From: Halanaerobiales bacterium
GTDB lineage: Bacteria > Bacillota > Halanaerobiia > Halanaerobiales > Halanaerobiaceae
Length of the DNA: 64,000 nt
Assembly (NCBI GenBank): GCA_016278485.1
Contig: JADQBT010000019.1
Span: forward strand, 124,001 to 188,000
Direction of reading: 5' to 3'
Below are positions 36,163-44,354 of the stretch, one piece after another. The notes below the pieces were generated by a model. That model saw nothing but the letters and a program-made list of their open reading frames with translations. It made no database searches and was not told the DNA's origin. The translations under genes were made by a program, and so were the position numbers. Positions within the stretch are counted from its first letter, which is position 1; each line of letters starts with the position of its first letter.

Positions 36163-37119
36163 ATGGAACTTTATTATAAATACACAGATTATTTGATTAA
36201 AAAATATGGTGCTAAAACTTATAAGTTACCTATCAACTTGCCTGTAACATGTCCCAATCGGGATGGTAATTTAGGAAAAAATGGCTGTGCCTTTTGTGGA
36301 GAAAAAGCAGCAGGCTTTGAAATTTTATCTGATGCAATTTCTGTTGAAAATCAGTTATTAGAAAATAAAGAGTATATGGGAGATAGGTTTAATGCAGAAA
36401 AATTTATTGCATATTTTCAAAATTTCACAAACACCTATCTTCCTTTAACTCATCTGAGAAAATTTATTGCTGAGGCTGTCCAGGTTGATGATATTGTAGC
36501 CATTAATCTTTCTACAAGACCTGATTGTATTAATGAAGAATATTTGGAGGGAGTTTTAGCAGAGATTGAAGATAAAAATCCTCTGGTTGAACTTGGTTTA
36601 GAAATTGGATTACAAACAGTTAATTATCATACTTTAGAAGAAGTGCAGCGGGGTCATACTTTAGCAGAATTTATTGATGCAGTATTGATGGCTAAAAAAT
36701 ATGATTTAGAAGTATCGGTGCATTTAATACCTAATTTACCAGGTGATAATTTATTGGATGTCAGAGAAAATGCCAGAATATTATCTGCTCTTGGTGTTGA
36801 TACTGTTAAATTACATGCCCTTTATATCAGAGAAAATTCTCTTTTTGGAAAAAAATATGCTGAAGGTGAGTTAGAAATTACTTCTCTGGATGATTATATT
36901 GAACGAATTATTCTATTTTTAGAAAATCTTGATCCATCTATAGCAGTGCAAAGATTACTTGGTAGAGCCCCAGGAAAAGAAACATTATTTGAGAACTGGG
37001 ATCTCCATTGGACAAAAATACAAAATAAAATTCTTGCCGAGATGAAGAAAAGAGAAACATATCAAGGCAAGAAATTTGATTATTTGTCTGGTAAGGCGCT
37101 AAAAGGGTTTACTCAATAA
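36163..37119 (+). CDS. TIGR01212 family radical SAM protein (YtqA-like)
   Basis: A 318-residue radical SAM protein with an expanded cluster motif (TCPNRDGNLGKNGCAFCGE), the Cys set of the Elp3-related TIGR01212 group, and SVHLIPNLPGDNLLDVRENA and VKLHALYIRENSLFG. The family's reaction is not established, though Elp3-like chemistry is suspected. GGAGG precedes the ATG. It sits 24 bp upstream of an ABC transporter. Confidence 0.92.
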   Translation: MELYYKYTDYLIKKYGAKTYKLPINLPVTCPNRDGNLGKNGCAFCGEKAAGFEILSDAISVENQLLENKEYMGDRFNAEKFIAYFQNFTNTYLPLTHLRKFIAEAVQVDDIVAINLSTRPDCINEEYLEGVLAEIEDKNPLVELGLEIGLQTVNYHTLEEVQRGHTLAEFIDAVLMAKKYDLEVSVHLIPNLPGDNLLDVRENARILSALGVDTVKLHALYIRENSLFGKKYAEGELEITSLDDYIERIILFLENLDPSIAVQRLLGRAPGKETLFENWDLHWTKIQNKILAEMKKRETYQGKKFDYLSGKALKGFTQ

Positions 37120-37143
37120 AGATACAAGAGGAGATGTCAAATT

Positions 37144-38055
37144 ATGCAGAAAAGTTTAAAGATGTTTTATTTGGGATTGTTAGTTTTTTCACTATTGATT
37201 ACTTTTTCATTTGGGTCAATTGCTGCAAATGAAAGCCAGACCTTAAAAATTGGAATTATGCCGGCTGTTGATTCTGCTCCAATCTTAGTTGCTGATAAGC
37301 TTGGCTATTATACAGAAGAAGGTTTAAATATGGAAATCGATATTTATACTAATGCAGTCAACCGGCAGAGTGCCCTACAGACTGGAACATTAGATGGAGC
37401 AATGACTGATTTAGTTGCATTTGTAAATAATGTTAATAATGGTTTTCCAGTCAAGATTACAACAAGTACAGATGGTAGTTTTCCTTTTCTCGTAAGAAAA
37501 GGTTTTGAGGAAAAAGAGCGAATAAATATTGGTATGATGGAAGTGAGTGTTACGAATTTCCTTTCTGAGCAATTTCTAAGTGGAGAATATGTTATGAATA
37601 AAATTTATATTCCTGCTATTCCAGCCAGATTAGAGATGATTAAAGCCGGGAAAATGGATATGGCAATTATACCTGAACCAATGGCCTCCATGGGAGAATT
37701 AGCTGGTTTAGAAAAAAGAGTATATGAAAATAAGTATGACTATACGCCTGAAGCAATGATTTTTACAGAGAAAGCACTTGCAAATAAATCAGCAGCTATC
37801 GCTAGTTTCCATAGGGCTTATAACAGAGCTGTTAGAGAGATTCAGTCTAATGATAACTTAGCTCGGGAAGTATTAATAGAAAAGTTAAATTTAAATCCAG
37901 CTATTGAAAATTTAATTGAACTTCCAGATTATCATCTGGCTAGGGTACCTTCTCAGGCATATCTTAATTATGTTATAAAATGGGTTGAAGAAGTACAGGA
38001 AGAAGATATAAATGTTAATTATAATGAAGTGATTGAAAGGAAGTATAGTGAGTAA
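37144..38055 (+). CDS. ABC transporter substrate-binding protein, NMT1/SsuA type
   Basis: A 303-residue binding protein. The signal peptide is about residues 1-27 (FSFGSIAA-NES) with no lipobox Cys. The mature part is NMT1-like: LKIGIMPAVDSAPILVADKLGYYTEEGLNMEI, LQTGTLDGAMTDLVAFVNN and KMDMAIIPEPMASMGELAG. Family ligands are sulfonates, taurine, nitrate or thiamine precursors. The convergent TauE/SafE gene makes a sulfonate plausible but not proven. Confidence 0.88.
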   Translation: MQKSLKMFYLGLLVFSLLITFSFGSIAANESQTLKIGIMPAVDSAPILVADKLGYYTEEGLNMEIDIYTNAVNRQSALQTGTLDGAMTDLVAFVNNVNNGFPVKITTSTDGSFPFLVRKGFEEKERINIGMMEVSVTNFLSEQFLSGEYVMNKIYIPAIPARLEMIKAGKMDMAIIPEPMASMGELAGLEKRVYENKYDYTPEAMIFTEKALANKSAAIASFHRAYNRAVREIQSNDNLAREVLIEKLNLNPAIENLIELPDYHLARVPSQAYLNYVIKWVEEVQEEDINVNYNEVIERKYSE

Positions 38056-38789
38056 TGTTAGAAGTCGATTCAGTCAATTTTTCTTATCAGAAAGAAAAAG
38101 TAGTTAAAAATATCAGTTTTAGGATCGATTCTGGGGAAAGTTGTTCTATAATTGGTCCTTCTGGTTGTGGAAAAACAACGCTCCTATATCTATTGGCCGG
38201 GTTAATGCCTGTTAAAGAAGGAACTATTAAAATAAATGATAATAAATTAGTAGGAATTAGGCCTAAGTCAGGCGTAATTTTACAAAATTACGGACTTTTT
38301 CCCTGGAAAAATGTTTATCATAATATAGAACTAGGTTTGTTAGCTCGCCATACTGATAGAAAAATGATTGAACAGAAAGTTAAGGCTGTTTCTAGTCGAC
38401 TAAATATAGAAGATCATTTAGAAAAATTTCCGATTGAATTAAGTGGTGGTCAACGCCAACGGGTAGCTATAGCTAGGACATTAGTTCTATCTCCTGATTT
38501 ATTATTAATGGACGAGCCTTTTTCTGCACTCGACACATTGACAAGAGAAGAGATGCAGAATTTAATTTTGAGGATACATAATAGGGATAACTTGTCTTTT
38601 GTGATTGTAACTCATAATATTGAAGAAGCTGTTTTTTTAGGACAAAAAATTGCTATAATGAAAAACGGTAAATTTACTCATTGGCTTGACAACCCTTATT
38701 TTGGGGAACCAGATTTAAGAAATAGAGAAGAATTTTTTAAAATTTCACGTCAATTAAGAAGGTTAATGGCTGAGGATGATTTATTGTGA
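38055..38789 (+). CDS. ABC transporter ATPase, SsuB/TauB type
   Basis: A 244-residue ATPase: Walker A GPSGCGKTT, Q-loop VILQNYGLFPWKNVYHNIELGL, signature LSGGQRQRVAIARTL, Walker B LLLMDEPFSALD and H-loop VTHNIEEAVFLG. Its ATG shares one base with the stop of the binding-protein gene. Confidence 0.94.
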   Translation: MLEVDSVNFSYQKEKVVKNISFRIDSGESCSIIGPSGCGKTTLLYLLAGLMPVKEGTIKINDNKLVGIRPKSGVILQNYGLFPWKNVYHNIELGLLARHTDRKMIEQKVKAVSSRLNIEDHLEKFPIELSGGQRQRVAIARTLVLSPDLLLMDEPFSALDTLTREEMQNLILRIHNRDNLSFVIVTHNIEEAVFLGQKIAIMKNGKFTHWLDNPYFGEPDLRNREEFFKISRQLRRLMAEDDLL

Positions 38790-39553
38790 TTAAAAAGTTC
38801 AATACATTATGGGGAGTAATGATTATATTTTTTTCTTGGTTAATAAGTCACCAATTAATTGGGTCTAATATTATTCCTGCTCCTCATGTAGTAGCATTAA
38901 ATTTTATAAATATATTTTATCCGATAATTTTACCCCATTTATTTATGAGTTTATTGAGAATTTTAGTTGCGATTATTATTTCGCTTTTTTTGGGGGTAGG
39001 TTTAGGATTATTGATAGGCATGAATAATAAACTAGATTTAATTATTTCTCCAGTGGTATATTTACTTTATCCGGTTCCCAAGATAGCATTTTTGCCAGTC
39101 TTTATGCTATTATTTGGTCTGGGCAATAGTTCAAAAATTATTTTAATAACTGTTATAGTGGTTTTTCAAATAATAGTTACTACCCGTGATAGTGTTAAAG
39201 CTATTAGTCAGGAGTATTTTTATTCTGCTTCTTCTCTAGGATTATCGGGGATACAAATTTATCAGCATTTAGTTTTCCCTGCAATATTACCAAACATTTT
39301 AACTGCTTTAAGAATTACTGTGGGAACTAGTATTGCAGTATTATTTTATACTGAAAATTTTGCTGCTAAGTTTGGGATCGGTTATTTTATCATGAATAGT
39401 TGGAGTATGGTTAATTATGTAGAGATGTTTAGTGGTATTGTGGCCCTTAGTTTATTAGGTCTTGCATTATTTAAACTGATTGATCTTTTGGAAGATTATT
39501 TTTGCTATTGGGTAAAGGCCGGTAATAGAGAGGGAAGGCCAGAGTTAAGGTGA
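38786..39553 (+). CDS. ABC transporter permease, SsuC/TauC type
   Basis: A 255-residue permease with about six TM helices and the EAA-like region KAISQEYFYSASSLGLSGIQIYQHLVFPAILPNILTALR. Earlier come ISPVVYLLYPVPKIAFLPVFMLLFGLGNSSKI, typical of this group. GTG start within a GTGA overlap with the ATPase stop. Its last 83 bp overlap the 3' end of the convergent TauE/SafE gene. Confidence 0.93.
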   Translation: MIKKFNTLWGVMIIFFSWLISHQLIGSNIIPAPHVVALNFINIFYPIILPHLFMSLLRILVAIIISLFLGVGLGLLIGMNNKLDLIISPVVYLLYPVPKIAFLPVFMLLFGLGNSSKIILITVIVVFQIIVTTRDSVKAISQEYFYSASSLGLSGIQIYQHLVFPAILPNILTALRITVGTSIAVLFYTENFAAKFGIGYFIMNSWSMVNYVEMFSGIVALSLLGLALFKLIDLLEDYFCYWVKAGNREGRPELR

Positions 39554-40346
39554 TTATTATTAAAGAACCTGTTGGTAACTCAAAATAGTAGTTGAATGCT
39601 TTCATTAATGTAAAAATACCCAGTGTAGTAATAGATGATGTTAAAATTTTTCTTAATAATTTTAAGTTAATTAATTTTATAATTCTGACTGAGATAGGTA
39701 CAGATAATAAGGCTCCACTGATTAAGGCTAATCCAAGCAAAGGATTGAATGTAAAGTTACCAATTAAGTAATAGAGTGAAATACCTATCAAACAGGTTAA
39801 GCTTTCTGCTAGTGAAGTAATCCCTATTGCACTTTTTTCATTTACGCCTGAAATAATTTGACCGCCTGTGATTAGGGGTCCGTATCCACCACCACTAATT
39901 CCTTTGTTGAAAGATGCAATAATACCTATTAACGTAATTTTTCGCCAGGAAAATTGATTTTTGTTGCCAATTTTTAAATAACCTATGATTCCGACTATAA
40001 TTAATAAAAGACCAATATAAGCTTTAATGTAGATAGGTTTAAGTTGCAGGCTAAAAAAGACTGCAACGGTAGTTCCGATACAACTACAGAAGCCTAGTAA
40101 AAGAGCAACTTTCCTACTATGGCTTCCTTTTTCTAAATTGACATTACCATGTTTATGATGTAAAAAAGCTGAAAGGGAGCCAGATAGGAACTCTGATAAT
40201 AAGATAAATGGTACTACTTCTAGGGGCGAATAACCCATTAAAAATAATAGAGGGGTTAGTAAAGTTCCATACCCCATTCCTAATGACGAATCTATAGTTT
40301 CACATAAAAAAGCAATTGTAGTAAGTAATATGTATTTTTCAAACAT
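39471..40346 (-). CDS. TauE/SafE family sulfite exporter-like permease
   Basis: A 291-residue membrane protein with about eight TM helices. It has family hallmarks CETIDSSLGMGYGTLLTPLLFLMGYSP and SFNKGISGGGYGPLITGGQIISG in the second half. Members export sulfite, sulfoacetate or other organosulfur anions, or import small anions. The gene runs 83 bp into the opposite-strand ABC permease gene, giving the C-terminal tail PLYYRPLPNSKNN, which may not be conserved. Convergence with a sulfonate-type ABC transporter hints at shared sulfur metabolism. Confidence 0.88.
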   Translation of the reverse strand: MFEKYILLTTIAFLCETIDSSLGMGYGTLLTPLLFLMGYSPLEVVPFILLSEFLSGSLSAFLHHKHGNVNLEKGSHSRKVALLLGFCSCIGTTVAVFFSLQLKPIYIKAYIGLLLIIVGIIGYLKIGNKNQFSWRKITLIGIIASFNKGISGGGYGPLITGGQIISGVNEKSAIGITSLAESLTCLIGISLYYLIGNFTFNPLLGLALISGALLSVPISVRIIKLINLKLLRKILTSSITTLGIFTLMKAFNYYFELPTGSLIIITLTLAFPLYYRPLPNSKNNLPKDQSV

Positions 40347-40433
40347 TTAATCCCTCCGTTTTATCCTACTAACTAAATATAATATATGTGAAATATTTAG
40401 TCATTGTGAAAAAACAGAAGATATGAAAAAGTG

Positions 40434-40461
40434 AAAAAGCAGCCCCAGATGGGACTGCTTT
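40434..40461 (-). terminator. Terminator of the outer-membrane-like protein gene
   Basis: On the minus strand AAAGCAGTCCC pairs with GGGGCTGCTTT (11 bp, one G-T) around ATCT, followed by TT and a T-rich run. Confidence 0.85.
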
Positions 40462-40486
40462 AATAATTTGCTATCTATCTATATTC

Positions 40487-41056
40487 TTAAAAGTTCATTT
40501 CTCCGCCTAGGAAGAAACCTCCTAGATCATTTTCGGTACCATAATCATGTCTTTCCAGTCTGTAACCAATCTTAGCAGAAAAATCAGAATTGAATTTTTT
40601 GCTTAGACTAACTTCAACATTATATCCATCAAAATCTTCATCTTCAAAATCTCCCAAAATATTAAGGCCAAATTTACCAGTTAAGTACATATCTTTAGCA
40701 GCTTTTGCATCCAGTCTTGCCACAAGTGGTATAGCATAGCCACTATTATCATTAAAGCTTAGACTTTTTAGACCAAGACCCGCCTTGAAATCTACATTAT
40801 CAACTTTAAGCTTACGATAAACTGATAGATTAATATTGCGAAAATCTTCTAGAGCTTTTTCATCACCTATCGACAGATTACCTTCAAATGCATACTGGCC
40901 AAGATCTTGGTTGTAGTAACTGAAGTTGAAAAGATCAATATCAGTATTCTCATATTCAAATTGACCAAAATCAACACCAAGTTTTGCCTCTTGTGCAGCT
41001 GTTCCCAGTGAAAAGAGTAAAACAAAGACCAGGGTTAAAAATAATAATTTTTTCAT
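40487..41056 (-). CDS. Secreted beta-barrel-like protein, probable outer membrane protein
   Basis: A 189-residue protein with a clean signal peptide (about 1-21, GTAA-QEAK). The mature part is beta-strand rich with alternating hydrophobic residues (VDFGQFEYENTDIDLFNFSYY; FKAGLGLKSLSFND; NVEVSLSKKF; AKIGYRLERHDYG; GGFFLGGEMNF), about 8-10 strands. It ends in Phe preceded by alternating residues, the usual Bam-recognised terminal strand. I know no named family. It has its own strong minus-strand promoter and terminator. The outer-membrane location is inferred. Confidence 0.75.
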   Translation of the reverse strand: MKKLLFLTLVFVLLFSLGTAAQEAKLGVDFGQFEYENTDIDLFNFSYYNQDLGQYAFEGNLSIGDEKALEDFRNINLSVYRKLKVDNVDFKAGLGLKSLSFNDNSGYAIPLVARLDAKAAKDMYLTGKFGLNILGDFEDEDFDGYNVEVSLSKKFNSDFSAKIGYRLERHDYGTENDLGGFFLGGEMNF

Positions 41057-41089
41057 TTTTTTACCTCCTTTTTAAATTATTCTGTTACT

Positions 41090-41118
41090 ATTATACTTGA
41101 TAAGTATTAAATTTTCAA
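41090..41118 (-). promoter_or_regulatory. Promoter of the outer-membrane-like protein gene
   Basis: Minus strand: TTGAAA (41118-41113), 17-nt spacer, TATAAT (41095-41090). AAGGAGGT follows before the ATG. Confidence 0.8.
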
Positions 41119-41270
41119 TATATAGGAGACTATTTAAAGTAGACAAACTTTCACTATACTAAGATATGACTAATTTTTATTTGATAACAAAATATGTAAA
41201 CTGTATACTGAAATTTTTTCATACTATCAATACAATATAGAAAAAGAGAAACTTAAATTGTGAGGTGGAA

Positions 41271-41819
41271 ATGTTGGATAATATAAATAAAGATGAAATA
41301 GCAACATTAGCTGGTGGTTGTTTTTGGTGTCTGGAGCCATTTTTCAAAGAATTAAAGGGAGTTAATTCTGTATTGCCTGGTTATACTGGCGGTAAAGTTA
41401 AAAATCCGAGTTATGAGCAAGTTGCGAGTGGTAACACAGGACATGCTGAAGCTATTCAAATCAAGTTTGATGCAAAGATAATTAGCTATCGTGAATTGTT
41501 AGAAGTGTTTTTTACAATGCATGATCCAACAACATTAAATCGGCAAGGGGCAGATATTGGTACCCAGTATCGGTCAGTAATTTTTTATCATAATCAAAAA
41601 CAAAAAGAAATAGCAGGATTGGTAATTAACGATTTTGAAAAAAAATCAGTTTGGGATGATCCAATCGTTACAGAATTAGTTGAATTAGAAAAATTTTATC
41701 CAGCCGCAGCTTATCATAAAGATTATTATAATAAGCATCGGTCACAACCTTATTGCCAGGTCGTGATCGCTCCAAAGCTGGCTAAATTTAGAAAAAAATT
41801 TAATAAAAAGTTAATTTAA
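41271..41819 (+). CDS. msrA: Peptide methionine-S-sulfoxide reductase MsrA
   Basis: An approximately 182-residue enzyme that reduces the S-epimer of methionine sulfoxide. The active site is intact: AGGCFWCLEPFFKELKGV with the nucleophilic Cys, PGYTGGKVKNPSYEQVASGNTGHAEAI, DPTTLNRQGADIGTQYRS and a late FYPAAAYHKDYY. Start choice is uncertain among GTG 41265, ATG 41271 and TTG 41274, because GAGGTGG lies very close. It is a single-domain MsrA with no MsrB nearby. Confidence 0.94.
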   Translation: MLDNINKDEIATLAGGCFWCLEPFFKELKGVNSVLPGYTGGKVKNPSYEQVASGNTGHAEAIQIKFDAKIISYRELLEVFFTMHDPTTLNRQGADIGTQYRSVIFYHNQKQKEIAGLVINDFEKKSVWDDPIVTELVELEKFYPAAAYHKDYYNKHRSQPYCQVVIAPKLAKFRKKFNKKLI

Positions 41820-41874
41820 TATAATCATATGCTCATAATAGTAATAAATTTGTTAATTATGATACATTAATAGA

Positions 41875-41905
41875 TCTGTTAGCTATAAATATTTTTAATA
41901 ACAGA
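41875..41905. promoter_or_regulatory. Inverted repeat upstream of nhaC-like gene
   Basis: TCTGTTA at 41875-41881 and TAACAGA at 41899-41905 are perfect 7-bp arms around 17 AT-rich bases. They sit just before the extended -10. This could be an operator or a weak msrA terminator. Confidence 0.35.
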
Positions 41906-41912
41906 ATATACA

Positions 41913-41921
41913 TGGTATAAT
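41913..41921 (+). promoter_or_regulatory. Extended -10 of the nhaC-like gene
   Basis: TGGTATAAT (TG-n-TATAAT), with no clear -35. The start codon is 31 bp downstream after AAAGGAGG. Confidence 0.55.
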
Positions 41922-41952
41922 AATATATAAATAAAAAAGGAGGTCTATTTTT

Positions 41953-43383
41953 ATGGAATATGGATATTTGAGTTTATTACCACCATTAATTGCGATAGCG
42001 CTTGCTATTTGGTCAAAGCAGGTATTTATATCATTATTTTTAGGCATTTTTACAGGTGAATTAATTTTAAATAGCTGGACTTTTTTCCCAGCTCTAAATG
42101 GCTCATTAAATGATATTGTAGCTGTGTTTTCAGAAGGATGGATTACGAAAACTATTATTTTTTCATTTCTAGTAGGTGGAATAATTACTGTAATCTCTGC
42201 CTCTGGTGGTGTGCAGGGATTTACTGATTACTTAACGAAGAAGAAACAGGTGGTGAAAAGTAAAAGAGGGGCTTTATTATTAGCATATTTTACTGGGTTA
42301 GTTATTTTTATTGAATCATCAATTACAATTCTTGTTTCAGGAACAGTGGCTAGACCATTAACAGATAAATATAATGTATCTAGAGAAAAATTAGCTTATG
42401 TTTGTGATTCAACTTCAGCTCCAGTCTGTGCTCTCATTCCATTAAATGGTTGGGGTGCATTGTTAATGGGTGTTATAGGTGTTCAAATTTCAGAAGGTGT
42501 TATAGAAGGTAATGCTGTTAATATTTTATTGAAATCTATTCCTTATCAATTTTATAGCATAATTGCAGTATTAGCAGTTGGTTACTATATTATGACAGAT
42601 AATGACTGGGGACCAATGAAAAGAGCGGAAGAAAGAGCTCGTAAAACAGGAAAACTATTAAGAGATGGTGCGACACCGATGGTTTCGGAGGAAGCAACTG
42701 CCACTCCACCAATAGAGGGTGTTGAGCCTAATATGTGGAATATGTTATTACCAATCATTGTTTTAATAGGTATGATGCCTGTTAGTTTGTTTATTACGGG
42801 TAATGGAAATATGTTAAACGGATCTGGTTCTACTTCAGTTTTTTGGGCTGTTTTAACGGCAATAACATTTGCCGGGGTATTATATATTGCGAAGGGAATT
42901 ATGTCCTTAGATGAATATATTAAATATGTATATCAGGGAATTGGCGCTATTGTACCAGTTGCAATTCTTTTAATAACTGCTTTTGCAATTGGGAATGTGA
43001 TTAGTGCCCTTGATACAGGTGCATTTATGGCCAGTTTAGTAGAAGGTAAGGTTAGTGGTGTCTTTGGACCTGCGATTATATTTATTTTATCTTCATTAAT
43101 GGCTTTTTCAACCGGTACTAGTTGGGGTACATTTGGTATTATGATGCCAATTGGAATTCAAATGGCTGTAGCAATGAATGCAAACCTTTATGCAACAGTT
43201 GCTGCTGTAATTTCTGGTGGTATTATGGGTGATCATAGTTCTCCAATTTCTGATACGACTATTTTATCTTCAATGGCTTCAGCATCTGATCATATTGACC
43301 ATGTTAGTACCCAGTTACCTTATGCCTTATTAAATGGTGCTATTGCTACCGTGTTATATTTACTGGTTGGATTTATTTCTTAA
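41953..43383 (+). CDS. NhaC family Na+/H+ antiporter
   Basis: A 476-residue membrane protein with about 11 TM helices. Family motifs include GIFTGELILNSW, FLVGGIITVISASGG, ESSITILVSGTVARPLTDKY, CDSTSAPVCALIPLNGWGALLMG, FSTGTSWGTFGIMMPIGI and GGIMGDHSSPISDTTILSS. NhaC-type proteins exchange Na+ for H+; some relatives carry amino acids or malate. It is followed 23 bp later by the TIGR01440 gene. The function suits a salt-exposed cell but does not prove one. Confidence 0.9.
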   Translation: MEYGYLSLLPPLIAIALAIWSKQVFISLFLGIFTGELILNSWTFFPALNGSLNDIVAVFSEGWITKTIIFSFLVGGIITVISASGGVQGFTDYLTKKKQVVKSKRGALLLAYFTGLVIFIESSITILVSGTVARPLTDKYNVSREKLAYVCDSTSAPVCALIPLNGWGALLMGVIGVQISEGVIEGNAVNILLKSIPYQFYSIIAVLAVGYYIMTDNDWGPMKRAEERARKTGKLLRDGATPMVSEEATATPPIEGVEPNMWNMLLPIIVLIGMMPVSLFITGNGNMLNGSGSTSVFWAVLTAITFAGVLYIAKGIMSLDEYIKYVYQGIGAIVPVAILLITAFAIGNVISALDTGAFMASLVEGKVSGVFGPAIIFILSSLMAFSTGTSWGTFGIMMPIGIQMAVAMNANLYATVAAVISGGIMGDHSSPISDTTILSSMASASDHIDHVSTQLPYALLNGAIATVLYLLVGFIS

Positions 43384-43406
43384 CCTAAAAATAAAGGAGT
43401 AGTATT

Positions 43407-43949
43407 ATGGAACTTAATATAATAGAAGATAAGGTTATTACTGCAACACAAGAATTATTAGAACTTAGCAATATTAAAACAGGCCAAATATTTGTTATTG
43501 GTGGTAGTAGTAGTGAAATACAAGGAGAAAGAATTGGCACAGAAACTAGTTTAATAATTGGAGATACTGTAATTAAAGCTGTCATGTCTGTCCTGAAGAA
43601 TAAAAATATTTTTCTAGCAGTACAGGGGTGTGAACATATAAATAGAGCTTTAGTTATAGAAAAAAACTGTGCTGTAAAATATAATTTGGATGAGGTTAAT
43701 GTAATTCCTCATCGCAATGCAGGTGGAGCATTTGCGACAGCGGCATATAATAACTATCAAGAACCAGTAATGGTTGAGAGAATAAAAGGTCATGTTGGAA
43801 TTGATATCGGAGATACATTTATCGGTATGCATCTTAAAGAAATTGTTGTACCTGTAAGGTTATCAATTAAAGAGATAGGATTAGCTCATCTTTCAGCAGC
43901 ACGTATAAGAGCGCGTTTAATAGGCGGAGATAGAGCTAAGCATTTTTAG
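43407..43949 (+). CDS. TIGR01440 family protein (UPF0340, YwlG-like)
   Basis: A 180-residue cytoplasmic protein of the UPF0340 family: VIGGSSSEIQGERIGTETSLIIG, AVQGCEHINRALVIEK, VIPHRNAGGAFATAAY and the end GGDRAKHF. The family is widespread in Firmicutes without an established function. AAAGGAG precedes the ATG. A terminator follows at once. Confidence 0.92.
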   Translation: MELNIIEDKVITATQELLELSNIKTGQIFVIGGSSSEIQGERIGTETSLIIGDTVIKAVMSVLKNKNIFLAVQGCEHINRALVIEKNCAVKYNLDEVNVIPHRNAGGAFATAAYNNYQEPVMVERIKGHVGIDIGDTFIGMHLKEIVVPVRLSIKEIGLAHLSAARIRARLIGGDRAKHF

Positions 43950-43975
43950 GCAGCCAAAACGGCTGTCTTTTTTTT
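43948..43975 (+). terminator. Rho-independent terminator
   Basis: AGGCAGCC pairs with GGCTGTCTT around AAAAC, followed by T8. It starts at the stop codon of the preceding gene. Confidence 0.88.
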
Positions 43976-44005
43976 GGAAAAATCACAAGATAATCACAAA
44001 AATAA

Positions 44006-44034
44006 TTGACACGTTAAATTTGATATGATATTAT
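44006..44034 (+). promoter_or_regulatory. Promoter of the YdhV-type oxidoreductase operon
   Basis: TTGACA at 44006-44011, 17-nt spacer, TATTAT at 44029-44034. This puts about 310 nt of leader before the first start codon. Confidence 0.85.
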
Positions 44035-44092
44035 TAATGTGAAAAATATAACGAACATTTTAGTTAGTTAGATTGATTATTAAATAATTGGA

Positions 44093-44290
44093 TATTTACT
44101 CCGAGCTTTTTAACCTACGGATAAACTAAGGTTGCCTAGCCGTTAGGGTATTTCTGGAAACGGAAGTGCCTCCCGTTGTGGAAAGGAGTTCCTGTTTTCA
44201 AGGGAAACTTTTCACAGCGAAATTGCTTTCCTTCTGGGAAAGCTTTTTCTATATAGAGGCTATTTTAAGCGAAGGGAGGCTTAATAATTT
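44093..44290 (+). ncRNA. Probable molybdenum/tungsten cofactor riboswitch (Moco/Tuco-like leader)
   Basis: The long leader contains conserved-looking blocks in the order I remember for Moco RNAs: ACTCCGAGC (44098-44106), the hairpin AACCT/AGGTT (44112-44116 with 44129-44133), GCCTAGCCGTTAGGG, TGGAAACGGAAGTGCCTCCC (about 44154-44173) and TGTGGAAAGGAGT (44177-44189). ACTCC pairs with GGAGT to close the domain. It precedes a pterin-tungsten/molybdenum enzyme operon, the expected context. Boundaries are approximate; the Moco versus Tuco class and on/off sense were not determined. Confidence 0.7.
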
Positions 44291-44292
44291 CA

Positions 44293-44318
44293 AAGTTTGT
44301 TATTTTTATAACAAACTT
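44293..44318 (+). promoter_or_regulatory. Hairpin between the riboswitch-like domain and the first gene
   Basis: AAGTTTGTTAT and ATAACAAACTT are perfect 11-bp arms around TTTT. No T-run follows, so it is probably part of the expression platform rather than a plain terminator. Confidence 0.5.
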
Positions 44319-44354
44319 AAGTTCCTTATTTCACAAAAACGAGGAGGTTGTCTA

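Noticed and set aside
36125-37143. TPP riboswitch for a thiamine-precursor reading of the NMT1-type transporter
   Set aside because: No CTGAGA...ACCTGA-type core is seen before the radical SAM gene or the binding protein.
44166-44354. N-terminal extension of the Tat ferredoxin ORF
   Set aside because: The extension falls in the riboswitch-like leader, lacks an RBS, and would bury the twin-arginine signal. GAGGAGG at 44341 sets the start at 44355.
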